A stretch of DNA of 64,000 nucleotides from Ypsolopha sequella (lineage: Eukaryota > Arthropoda > Insecta > Lepidoptera > Ypsolophidae). Positions within the stretch are counted from its first letter, which is position 1; each line of letters starts with the position of its first letter. A program made the position numbers and the translations under genes. Of this stretch, positions 1 through 8,989 are shown piece by piece. The notes beneath the pieces are model-generated. The model made no database searches, was not told the origin of the DNA, and saw only the letters and a list, made by a program, of their open reading frames with translations. The stretch covers positions 20,840,396 through 20,904,395 of the forward strand of contig OW204005.1 of NCBI GenBank assembly GCA_934047225.1, read 5' to 3'.

Positions 1-700
1 GGCCCATAATATACAGAGCCTGTTGGGACACCATATTTTATATCAGCCTTATCACTGTAGTTTCCGTCCATAACAGTTTGCATTTTTCTACTTGCTAAGT
101 TGCTCCGGAACCAGTTATTCATCGGGCCTCGAATTCCACATTCATCCATAGCACGTAGCAACAGTTCATGATCTAACGTTTCGAATGCTTTTTTGTAATC
201 TATGAATATAGCGAACACTGTTTTTTCTTGTTCAAGAAATTATTAATATCGTTGGTAAACTCAGCCAAAGCTATTGCCGTGTCACGGTTTCTACGAAGTC
301 CATGTTGACTACTCGACAGTATTTCGTGTTTTTCTAGAATGGAAGTCATTTGATTAACAATATTTTTTTCAGTAATGTTATTAATTACGGATAAAATTGC
401 AATTGGTCGATAATTTGAGTAATCGACATGGCTACTCTGCTTATAAATGGGCCTAATAACTGATAATTTTAGTTCATCTGGGTAGATACTCTTCTTGAAA
501 CTTAAGTTTACAAAATGTGCCAAAACTGGACTTATTTTACTCTTAATATTTTTTATATTTTGCACTTTAATTTTATCAGAGCCTGCGGATTTATTGCTGG
601 ACATATGATCGATAATTTTTTCTACGTTGTAGGGTGAAACAGGTTTAAACCAAAAACTGACATCATATTTTTTCACATATGTTTTATTATATCCTTTATT
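1..700 (-). pseudogene. LINE reverse transcriptase fragment (outer element of a nest)
   Basis: Minus-strand translation gives reverse transcriptase blocks: a SNKSAGSDKI block (template-grip region), NYRPIAILS, then SQHGLRRNRDT. After a frameshift near 200-240 it continues with FIDYKKAFETLDHELL, which holds the first catalytic Asp, and YGVPTGS near the window edge. The YxDD block lies outside the window. The frameshift breaks the ORF, so this is a dead copy. Its upstream linker region appears at 1512-1870, separated by the 3' end of another LINE, so the two parts were once contiguous. The clade cannot be fixed by eye; a jockey/CR1-like APE-type LINE is likely. Confidence 0.8.
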
Positions 701-1505
701 GAACACACAAACAAAAAAAAAAAACTTAAAATAAAATTACAAAATTGAAAATAATATGCACAAAGGCGAGCTTACCTCTGCAAGAGGTTTCTTCCAGCCA
801 ACCAGTGTTATGGTGAAAGTTAAAATTAAAGAGGTTGGCAGCAAGCGTACAACTTAAACATAATTGTCAACTAAATAAATAATCTACTTTAATTTACACA
901 ACACAATATTGTGTATAAACAATGAATAAAATAAATAAGATAACAAATATAATGAACATAAATATATATCTATGTATATACTATATATACAGATATCTAT
1001 TAATATATACATACATAGTTTCAAATACATAATCTAAATATTACTCATAAGAAAGAAAGTGCTCTTTTAATTTGTGTTTAAAAGAAGATACTGTCCGACT
1101 ATCTCTCAAGATTTTAGGCAGTGTGTTCCACATTCTAGCTGCACGAACTGTAAAAGACTTAGAGTAGAAGTTGGTAAGACAACGAGGCACTTCTAAGCTT
1201 CTAAGGTCACACGATCTCTGAAGCCTGTCACGAGGGGGAAGAACACTGAAACGTTCGCGAAGATATCGAGGGGCATTAGGGTTATTCAAAATGTTAAATA
1301 AGACGCTAAGCATGTGCATATTTCTCCGAGAGCGAATTGAAAGCCATTTAAGTTTGCGCCTGTACTCTGTAACATGATCATAATTGCGTAGACCAAATAT
1401 AAAACGTATAGCAAGATTCTGAAGACGCTCAAGCTTGTTGACAAGTACTTCTGTGGCATCCATGAAGCACACATCAGCGTAATCTAATAGTGGCAGTAAC
1501 ATGTA
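695..1505 (-). mobile_element. 5'-truncated LINE inserted in another LINE (ORF2 C-terminus and 3' UTR)
   Basis: The minus-strand ORF at 1041-1502 encodes the conserved post-RT tail of insect LINE ORF2: a start LLDYADVC, then KLERLQNLAIRFIFGL, RRKLKWLSIRSRRN, and AARMWNTLPKILRDS just before the stop. Its 3' UTR runs to about 700 and contains the GGCTGGAAGAAACCTCTTGC-type motif often seen in lepidopteran LINE tails, a T-run and an AATAAAG at the junction. A stop lies just upstream of LLDYADV, marking the 5' truncation. It splits the older LINE represented by 1-700 and 1512-1870. Confidence 0.75.
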
Positions 1506-1511
1506 TCTCTA

Positions 1512-1870
1512 TTTAAAAAGTTTTTGTCGCATTTATGCTTAAATTTATCTATTTCTTTAGTAAAAGTCTTTGTAAAGTTATTTCTTCTATATTACTCAAC
1601 TTACCTAAATGCTGCATGATAACTTCATCTACATTAGCTTTTCTTTTTCCCAACCAGTTATTTAAATTCCCCCATATCTTACGAAAATCCCCGTTACAAT
1701 CATTAATTACCTTTTGCCTGTATATATTATTTGCGAGATTTATCTTTTTATTTGTTTTGTTTCTGAATCGTGTATATTCAAGTCTTAATGACATATTTAA
1801 TGGGTCTTTTAACCAATTTTTAAACAATCTATCTCTTGTTTTAATCATACGTTTTAGTTCCTTATTAACA
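1512..1870 (-). pseudogene. LINE ORF2 linker fragment (continues at 1-700)
   Basis: The minus-strand peptide MIKTRDRLFKNWLKD..RLEYTRFRNKTNK..LANNIYRQKVINDC..KIWGNLNNWLGK matches the region between endonuclease and RT in APE-type LINEs (an IKxRD..KxW..Y..xRN pattern ending in a W-x-N/W-IN motif). The reading frame is broken near 1549; a neighbouring frame stays open to about 1510 (TKEIDKFKHKCDKNF), where the inserted LINE begins. It is the upstream part of the element at 1-700. Confidence 0.65.
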
Positions 1871-1965
1871 CACGGTTTTCAAATTCTTTTTTGTCTTAGA
1901 GTTACTAGCCTCGTAGAACTATCATAAATATAGCAAAAAGTTTTACACAGTCTGTTATACAGGAC

Positions 1966-2235
1966 TATACAAGGTGTAACAGAAAGGTGTAAGCATATTT
2001 GAAGAGTTTATTCAGTCAATGGTATAGAACAACTTTTACTATGGAACCAACCCTGAAATCTCAAAAACAAAATCTGTCCTTCCATACATTTTGGCCGAGC
2101 GGCATTGCATTTTTCTATGAAACAGTTAAAAAAAAAATCGAGATACAGAGTTTGTTCCGTAGTAAAAGTTGTTCTATACCATTGATTGAATAAGCTCTTC
2201 AAATATGGTAACACCTTTCTATTACACGTTGTATA
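1966..2235. mobile_element. Palindromic MITE, family M1, copy 1
   Basis: The 270-bp segment folds on itself. The left end TATACAAGGTGTAAC is the near reverse complement of the right end at 2221-2235, and arms of about 100 bp carry matching blocks, for example TTCAGTCAATGGTATAGAAC on the left against its complement on the right. No protein is encoded. A full second copy is at 14054-14313, partial copies at 13579-14046, and a diverged relative at 46128-46340. Confidence 0.8.
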
Positions 2236-2400
2236 ATACAGGACAGTCTATTTTTAAAAATTCGTTCCAATCTACTTCAAATAACTTACTTTCAACAATT
2301 TTTTTTTCGATTGTGCTATTTTTTATTACCTTTTCACCATCGGTGGATAGACTACATTCCAACATTGACAGGCGCGTACCTATAAGCTAGCGATCCGATA

Positions 2401-2490
2401 TTTTTCCAGCCTCCAATACATGGGACGCAGGGCCGGCCGCAGTTATTTTTCCAGCCTCCAATACATGGGACGCAGGGCCGGCCGCAGTTA
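2401..2490. repeat. Two-copy 45-bp tandem repeat
   Basis: Bases 2401-2445 and 2446-2490 are identical. Each begins TTTTTCCAGCCTCCAATACA and contains GGGCCGGCCGC. The exact match implies a recent duplication or an assembly duplication at the edge of the gag fragment that follows. Confidence 0.9.
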
Positions 2491-2797
2491 TGGCTGCTCA
2501 TACCTCACCTGAACCTCAGCGGGCAGCCTAGACAGTACTATATGTAAAAGTAGGAAGGTCCACGGGGACGACAACTTCCCGAGGTCATTGGTCGCCACAA
2601 TTATGTGATTCAGTAACTCCGTCCTCAGCATGGAATTCTGGGTCACTCTCGGCAGACTCAATAACGTGGCCACATGCATATCCGCCGAATCCCGGATATT
2701 CTGATATCGGGAGGACAACATAGTTCCGACACTCTCGTAACTCTCACCGGTGATGCCCTTGGCTTCACCACGGAGTGCCACCGTCAAATGCACCATC
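2488..2797 (-). pseudogene. BEL/Pao-type gag fragment
   Basis: Minus-strand translation reads KMVHLTVALRGEAKGI, then YESVGTMLSSRYQN, then DLGKLSSPWTFLLLHIVLSRL. I recognise the gag core (DUF1759-like) of BEL/Pao LTR retrotransposons: a LxxxLxGEA motif, YExAWxxLxxRY, and a W..xLxxIxxxKL helix. Only about 100 residues survive, with no pol and no LTRs. The 5' side stops exactly at the TTAA boundary of the inverted-repeat element at 2798. It is clearly diverged from the young BEL at 25061-31889. Confidence 0.7.
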
Positions 2798-3443
2798 TTA
2801 AGGGCCTTACGATTGCCAAATGGGTACTTTCTAAAGCCTACTCCTCGTTTATGGCCCAACCGAAAATAATGAAAAAATGTATTATGAATAATCAACTCTT
2901 AGACAACATATGCAACAGTTTTCTTTTTCATACCACCAAAACTTCTACATGAATTTTTTTTTTACTGAATGGTGTTTTTTGACCTCAAATTCCCTACTGC
3001 TCCTGAGTTGCTTGGCCGATTGAATTCATCTATGCTTTGATAAATAGATAAACTTTATAGCTATAAACATAACATAAGATTATTCAATCGAGTAATCACG
3101 TCCAAGTGAAAAGTATAATTTTCCCCTGTTTCGCCCTATCAAGGACGCAGCGAGCGTCGTAACAGCCACTATGCATTGCGCGCTGATATGAACGTTATTT
3201 CAATGTCGTTTCCGTTGATATTTGTAGTGACAAATATCGAGCTGCTAATTTGGCGATGGTAATCGCCTTAACTATAAAAAGATGGAGCTTCTTTTACAAT
3301 GAATTTAGTTATAGACTTACATCATTATCTTATCCATTATACACACACATACCCTACCCTACACTGTATAATATGCACAACATTCACAAAACAATCACAT
3401 CATCTACAAACTATTATTATTTTTTAACAATATACATACTCTG

Positions 3444-3600
3444 AATATTATTAGAGTGCATTACAAACTAGAAAAGATCAATCAGAAACAAAACCCAAAG
3501 ACAAGAATTTTAAAAAATTCCCCGGGCCAGGATTCGAACCTGCGACCTCTTGTTATCAAGACAAGCGCGCTACCAATTGCGCCACCGAGGTTCCTACCCA
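3444..3600 (-). mobile_element. Half of a tRNA-cored foldback element (copy 1)
   Basis: The arm at 3444-3519 (TTAGAGTGCATTACAAACTA and onward) matches the left arm of the complete palindromic copy at 44621-44857 over about 75 bp. It runs straight into the tRNA-like core on the minus strand. The opposite arm is missing, replaced after about 3600 by unrelated sequence inside the larger TTAA element. Confidence 0.7.
3520..3591 (-). tRNA. tRNA-like sequence, apparent anticodon UGA (probable pseudogene)
   Basis: On the minus strand a 72-nt cloverleaf can be drawn. The D-arm is GCGC..GCGC, the anticodon stem CTTGT/ACAAG is perfect with loop CTTGATA (anticodon TGA), the variable loop is short (5 nt), and the T-arm is GCAGG-TTCGAAT-CCTGG with one mismatch. 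The acceptor stem is only partly paired. Anticodon UGA would be serine, but tRNA-Ser needs a long variable arm and position 37 is T rather than a purine. A tRNA-derived core carried by a transposon is therefore likelier than a working tRNA. Confidence 0.5.
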
Positions 3601-4437
3601 GACCGGTGAATTCTTCCATCATACTTGTCCACCGTTATTTTTGCATCCGCTTGATATACTAGCTTGTACTGCACATACAGAACGCTCACGAGGGCGTTGT
3701 GTGATTTCACGCCTTGTCCTTAAGAAACAGATACATACATACCTTATACATACATACAATATACATACCTTCACAGCTCCCATATATCCTATATCTCGTT
3801 AATCTAATCACGAGACTTTTATCGATGTCTACTATTTAATATTATTCTAAAGTCGTATTTATAATAGCACTTAGCAATTAGCATCTGTGTTTGCTATCCC
3901 GTGTTAATTGGATTGGTTGCTTACTATAATTATTTAATAAGTTCACAAGTTATTTCTGATAATGTGCCATCGTGGAGATTGCCAAATTAGCAGCTCGATA
4001 TTTGTCAGTACGAATATCAACGGAAACGACATTGAAATAACGTTCATATCAGCGCGCAATGCATAGTGGCTGTTACGACGCTCGCTGCATCCTTGAAAGA
4101 GCGAAATAGGAGAAAATTATACTTTTCACATGGACGTAATTGTTCGATTTAATAATCTCATGTTATGTTTATAGCTATCAAGTTTATCTGTTTATCAAAA
4201 CATACATTAATTCAATCGGCCAAGCCACTTAGGAGCAGTAGGAAACTCAAGCCAAAAAACACCATTTAGTTAATTCATTTTTTCATGTAGAAGTTTTGGT
4301 GGTATGAAATAAAAAAATGTTGCATATGTTGTCTAAGAGCTGATTATTCATAATACATTTTTTCATTATTTTTGTTTTGGCCGTAAACGAGGAGTAGGCT
4401 TTAGAAAGTACCCATTTGGCAATAGTAAGGCCCTTAA

Positions 4438-4657
4438 CGCACTATTGCAGTGCGGGTGATGAGTGGGCGGCGAGCTTTTCTTCGATGGTAAATTTTAAAG
4501 TCTTGCTTTGTTGAAATATTTATTTATAATTTTGTCGCAACTATGGATGAAAGAGCGAATTTCTCCTACTACAGGTAAAAACTTAAAAGGTGAATTCGGC
4601 AACAAAAACTGTTAAATATGTTATAAATTTGTCTGTTTGAGTTTGTTTTTTTTTTAT
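4438..4657. other. Short spacer between two TTAA elements, nothing recognised
   Basis: I see no ORF, repeat or RNA gene here. It contains the flanking sequence of both adjacent TTAA-bounded elements. Confidence 0.6.
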
Positions 4658-5085
4658 TTAAGGCGCTCTTATCCCAAAATCAGTAATTTCAAAGTCAAAT
4701 AGAACTTTCAAATATCGTCTAAAACTTCCAAAAAATAATACGCAATATAGTTCAAACCTTTATCTAGGTCTTCCACGCATGTGTTATACGATCAGATAAA
4801 CTTTGCTTGATAGAAATAATTCACGAACACAGCATGTAATAAGACCTTTCAAATCATGCCATTTCCATAATTCCACTCTTTTATTAACGAAACATATCTG
4901 GTAATATTGCTCTTTAAATTTTCTAGGTCAACCACGTAAGTGGGTTTTAATAAACATATCCCTTATTTTTAATTAATTTAAAAATCGATAAACACAACGA
5001 AAAACAAAAGTGTGGTTATTTTCTTTACTCCTTACACGTAAAGAAAAAGACAGAGAGTCACTCTTCTGGGATAAGAGCGCCTTAA
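4658..5085. mobile_element. TTAA-bounded TIR element with GGCGCTCTTATCCCA ends
   Basis: The left end is TTAA-GGCGCTCTTATCCCAAAA and the right end is TTCTGGGATAAGAGCGCC-TTAA: an exact 15-bp TIR between TTAA repeats. It is 428 bp, AT-rich and has no ORF. The interior phrase TTGATAGAAATAATTCACGA resembles the TCGATAGAAATAATTGTTGA phrase of the GGCGATA family at 44025 and 57950, so it may be a subfamily member. Confidence 0.75.
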
Positions 5086-5129
5086 TCTAGACGCTCGGGG
5101 TAAATTATCCCGCGCGTGCAGTCGTGCAC

Positions 5130-5530
5130 CAAACTATCGATCAGGTTAATGAACTCTGTCCAATCGTGCAGATTCCCATTGAAACTCGGGAGGTCCAGGG
5201 GCTCTACCGCGTAATTCTCATTTGTATCAACTTCAAGCAAATGCATGCGAAATTCAACGCGTGCAAAAGAGATGGCATGTTATGCGGGCGTCGCCGCACG
5301 CACGTCAAATTTCAATCTCAAGTTGATATTGATGAAAATGCGAATTACGCGGTAGACCCACTGGTTCGGCAAACGCGTAACAATTCCAGGACTCGGCTTC
5401 TCAAGATCTCAACTAGATTGATGGATGTGGAAGAGGCGTAAGAGCATCTGGATCGTAGTAGATGGAAATCTGTAGTCTCTGCCTACCCGTCTAGGAAACA
5501 GGCGTATGTATGTATGTTAAAAATAATTAC
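5130..5530 (+). pseudogene. RTE-type LINE remnants interrupted by a MITE
   Basis: GATCAGGTTAATGAACT at about 5139 matches the DQVNEF motif seen in the RTE ORF copy at 42204-42224. After the MITE at 5195-5364, bases 5400-5515 match the conserved RTE 3' end: CTAGATTGATGGATGTGGAA, then CTGTAGTCTCTGCCTACCCG, then a (GTAT)n tail. Other copies of this 3' end are at 5545-5840 (minus) and 24287-24405. No intact ORF remains. Confidence 0.6.
5195..5364. mobile_element. 170-bp MITE with CTACCGCGTAATTC TIRs, copy 1
   Basis: The ends CCAGGGGCTCTACCGCG and (reverse complement) CCAGTGGGTCTACCGCG face inward, with inverted complementarity of about 45 bp (GCGTAATTCTCATTTGTATC and its counterpart). The other copy is at 58838-59005 in opposite orientation, 168 bp. 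The apparent ORF over it is a by-product of high GC in the centre. Confidence 0.8.
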
Positions 5531-5544
5531 ATACGAGTACTTAA

Positions 5545-5840
5545 AGTATAATGATTATAAAATTTCATGTGTTTAACATTACATACATATACTCACGCCT
5601 GTCTCCCAGAAGGGCAGGCAGAGGCCACAGATTTCCATCTGCTACGATCGTGACACACCTCTTTTGCCTCTTTCACATCAATCAATCTAGTCATAGAAGC
5701 TTTTCTATTTCGGGTACTTTTGACGTTGCCCCTCTTCAGTTTGTCGCCAATTTAGTAAAGCATACTTCATTCAAGGGTGGCCTGGTTGAGCTGCACCTTT
5801 CTCTTGCGCACCATACATTTCTTTTGTCACTCTAACCAAG
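5545..5840 (-). mobile_element. RTE-type LINE 3' end
   Basis: The minus strand reads the RTE terminal module: TAAATTGGCGACAAACTGAA, then CTATGACTAGATTGATTGAT, GATCGTAGCAGATGGAAATC, and GGGAGACAGGCGTGAGTATA with an (ATGT)n-type tail. It corresponds to the last part of the RTE ORF, where RTE proteins end with a YPSGKQA-like peptide. Stops interrupt it. Confidence 0.75.
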
Positions 5841-5923
5841 GCGTGCCGGCCGTCACCTCTGTGAGCCAGCAGGTTAATATTATTGATCAAATTACTAATT
5901 AATATTGTATTTATTATAGACGG

Positions 5924-6513
5924 AGAGCTAGCGACCAAATCGGTCATGTAGCTTCAGCTGAAAAACCTTTTCCGATAATCTTCGTGCTGGCAGGCCGCGG
6001 GCGGTGGGTGCGGGTGTAGTGGGGTGGGGAAAAAAATGAAAAAAAATGTGGGCTCAGCGACTTATTTTTTTTTCAAACAGTTGTTCTGTACTCCCTGAGC
6101 AACCAAAAAAAAATTTAAATCGATTGGGTGGTGGGAAGGGGTTGCCAGCGTTAATTAAAAGTACCAAAATAATAATAATTTTCATGTTGGCTCAGATATC
6201 AGCCGGCGAACGCGTCATCGCGCTCACGGCTCACGGCGGCTTGGTACTTTTAACTAACGCTGGTAACCCCTTCCCACCACCCGATCGATTTAAATTTTTT
6301 TTTGGGTGCACAGGGAGTACAGAGCAACTGTTTGAAAAAAAAAATTAAAGTCGCTGAGCCCACATTTTTTTCATTTTTTTTCCACCCCACTACACCCGCA
6401 CCCACCGCCCGCGGCCTGCCAGCACGAAGATTATCGGAAAAGATTGTTCAGGGAAGTAGCTAACGGAGTTTCAATACAGCTGAAGCCACATGACCGATTT
6501 GGTCGCTAGCTCT
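5924..6513. mobile_element. 590-bp foldback element (AGAGCTAGCGACCAAATCGG ends)
   Basis: The ends AGAGCTAGCGACCAAATCGG (5924) and its reverse complement (ending 6513) are exact. Arms of about 270 bp continue inward with small indels, including GGCCGCGGGCGGTGGGTGCG against its complement and A-runs opposite T-runs. A unique loop of about 50 bp lies near 6185-6235. The right arm has an extra 30-40 bp absent on the left. The ORF over it is an artefact of the repeat. Confidence 0.8.
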
Positions 6514-6657
6514 TAGACTATTATGATCAAGTGATGTCAAAAAGTAGGAACAAGTAGGTACTATAATCTGTCCATAAACTCCTTGACCGTGTAAGGCGCA
6601 ACCTCGTTTAGGCTTGCAGTCAATAAGCAGTCTTTTTTAAATTTTACAACTTTACAG

Positions 6658-8420
6658 GTGCCAGGATTATTCCTGTTTAATGAAGACAGTACCATAGATT
6701 GGGCATTTAAAGCTGAAAAAGATAAATCCTCCAGCCAGGCGCAGAAGAACAAATATCTCATTTTACATTCCGCGAAGGTCCTTGGAGGGTGCTCTTCCTT
6801 TAGTTTTTTACAATATACCAGGTAAGTGTAATACAGTTTGATTTGCTTTTTAACAGTTGGAGCAAAGCCTCGATCTCTATCTGGATCCTGGATCTATCTA
6901 ACAATAATTAGTATCAGTGCTCAAAGAAGGCTGCATAGATTATTTTTTTTTAAACCAAGAAGAATACAAAGCAAGCATACACCTGAATTGCTAATTTGGG
7001 GTTTAAAAGTTTTTAATCATCTGCATATTTCAGAGGTAAGAGTGTGACCTGCGTCGATTGGAATGACGCCTTGTGGGACTGGAGTACTTGCCTCAAATAC
7101 TACAAGAAATTAGAAAATTTACAAGTATCTGCTATACTCAATTGCACGAAAGATGCCAAAAATCATGGCACTGATGGACCACAAGTCATTACTAGCCACA
7201 TCAACGATAAACCTAATGTATTTGAAGACTTAGAAGATATGCTAATAGAATCTCTTAAGGAATTAGGACATAACATTATTTTAGATATTAATAATCCAGA
7301 CGAATTAGGATTTGGACGCGGCCAACATACTGTAAATCAAGAAGGAAAAAGAACAAGTACAGCACAAGCTTACCTTCTTCCTATAAAAGAACGAAAAGAA
7401 TTTTATCTTTTGAAGAACACTTTGGTAACAAAATTGCTTACCGATGATTGCAAAAGGGTTGTTGGAGTTGAAGTATTGAGAGAAACTGGTGAAATGCAAA
7501 GGTTTTATGCCAAAAAAGAAGTGATATCGTCAGCCGGAACGTATAAATCAGCTCAGCTGCTTTTACTTTCTGGGATAGGTCCAAAAGAAGATTTAATAAA
7601 AATGGATATAGATCTTGTAGCTGATCTCCCTGTTGGAAGATATACTAAGGAATTGCCCTCAGTTCTTACATTTTTCAGCGCACGAAAAGGTATCGTCAAT
7701 GCTTATGAAAATGTATTGTCTCTGCTTAGTCTTCGAACTTTTCCACTTCCGAATATTATTGGAGAATACAGTTTCAAAGCAGATAAATTAAAACCTGACA
7801 TAGAAGAAATGCTTGTCATAGCTGGTGCTGCTTCACCCGTTCTTTACTTTGGCCTGAACGCTGCATATAACTACGAATTTAATCTTGTGAATTCAATATC
7901 TTTCGACAATTTACAACATGACACATTATTAAACTTTTTGATGCTGAAAGATCCAAAATCTTTTGGAAATGTTACTTTGAAAAGTAAAGACCCTAAAGAT
8001 GATCCCAGAATCTTCACAGGTCTTTTTACAGATAAAGAAGGTGAAGATTTGAGGCGATTAACAGAGGGAGTAAAAAAGTCGATTGAAATAAAAAATACGA
8101 AACCTTTTATGAAAGAGAATTCAAAGTTTGTTAAAGTTGATTTGCCTGAATGTGACGACTACGAGTTTGAAACAGAAGAATATTTTGAATGCTACACGAA
8201 ACAGATGGCGATTTCGTACTTCATGCCAATCTCATCATGTAAAATGGGTGACGACGGAGTAGTGGACAGTAGACTGAAGGTTCATGGAGTCGCTGGTCTT
8301 CGCGTGGTTGATGCCAGTATCATGCCGTCTATGGTAAGCGGAGAATCTCTTGCAATAGTGATGATGATTGCTGAAAGAGCTGCTGACCTGATTAAAGAAG
8401 ATTATGATTTGTGTACGTGA
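6658..8420 (+). CDS. GMC-family oxidoreductase, partial gene (exons 6658-6821 and 7034-8420)
   Basis: Exon 6658-6821 follows a TTTACAG acceptor and ends at a GTAAGT donor; it encodes VPGLFLFNEDSTIDWAFKAE and KVLGGCSS, matching the GMC DW and GKxLGGxS motifs. Exon 7034-8420 follows TATTTCAG, joins in frame and runs to TGA. It carries the GMC substrate-side motif SAGTYKSAQLLLLSGIGP and the C-terminal SCKMG..VVDSRLKVHGVAGLRVVDASIMP..SGES..MMIAERAAD. The family uses FAD and oxidises alcohols or sugars (glucose dehydrogenase and ecdysone oxidase relatives). Odd points: the catalytic His of HPxGTCKMG is Met (8223-8225), and the second catalytic position in SGN is Glu (8343-8345). The N-terminal dinucleotide-binding exon with GxGxxG is not visible in this window; it may lie upstream or be lost. 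Without it and with both catalytic sites changed, a non-catalytic paralogue or an early pseudogene is possible, although the 458 codons of exon 2 have no stop. Confidence 0.85.
6822..7033 (+). other. Intron of the GMC gene
   Basis: It begins GTAAGTGTAA and ends TGCATATTTCAG; joining the exons keeps phase (ACC AG|A GGT). It is 212 bp, AT-rich, with no repeat recognised. Confidence 0.8.
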
Positions 8421-8989
8421 GAAGTGTAAAAAAGTGCGAGTCAGGCCTCGTTCTTTTAGGGTTCCGAACATATGACCAATAATTACAAACTAGATATTTA
8501 TTTAATTTTAGGTACAATCTAATTCTGTCAGACATAAAACTGCAAAATTTTGTTGGTTGAGTATTCGGGGATGTAACCCTGTTAAGCACAGCGTCATCTA
8601 TCAGATAATTTGTTTAATTACCTAATAGTTTATTAACCTTTTTGTATCGAGCTTCAGTTATAAGATTATAGATGGCGCTAGGAGTGTCGATGTTTGTTAA
8701 GTATAGTTTAATTAGCAATCGGTCTTGTTGTCGTTCCAAGCTCCAAGTAAACGCACGTAAAGAAAGCCTTTTTTATTTCGGTAACACGACATACAAACCC
8801 TAGAACTACATTTTAAATTGGCGTTTTTAGTATTTTTTGTTTAAAAACAGCATATGGTACATTATATGTATACAAAAATTCAAATTTCTAACTGCCTTTG
8901 GCCTTTGAGATAAATGCCGTTACAAAAATGGTCTAAAAATGGCAACTTTGAAAGCCCCGCATTTCTTTTTTTTTTTTAAACGTATATAA
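8421..8989. other. Intergenic: fragment of the GGTTCCG repeat and a small inverted pair
   Basis: Bases 8431-8470 hold AAGTGCGAGTCAGGCCTCG and TTAGGGTTCCGAACA, terminal fragments of the repeat family at 37605-37905 and 51995-52828. AGCGTCATCTATCAGATAA (about 8589) faces TTATAGATGGCGCT (about 8667), a short inverted pair. Nothing else is supported. Confidence 0.5.

Larger units (their letters stand above)
2798..4437. mobile_element. TTAA-bounded inverted-repeat element (1.64 kb), no transposase
   Basis: Both ends are TTAA followed by GGGCCTTAC(G/T)ATTGCCAAA facing inward: left 2798-2801, right 4434-4437. The inverted arms are long, about 2802-3262 against 3965-4433, at roughly 90% identity by eye. 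They share blocks such as GTCTAAGAGCTGATTATTCA against its complement and a repeated CGTAACAGCCACTATGCATT block. The centre, about 3263-3964, holds half of another foldback with a tRNA-like core. No transposase ORF is visible. TTAA ends with a TIR starting GGG suggest piggyBac-type mobilisation; this is inferred. Confidence 0.7.

Noticed and set aside
5124..5441. 105-codon ORF and its counterpart at 58765-58959
   Set aside because: The shared peptide comes from the 170-bp MITE, whose GC-rich palindrome is open by chance.
6046..6348. 100-codon ORF
   Set aside because: It covers the centre and both arms of the 590-bp foldback; no protein feature.
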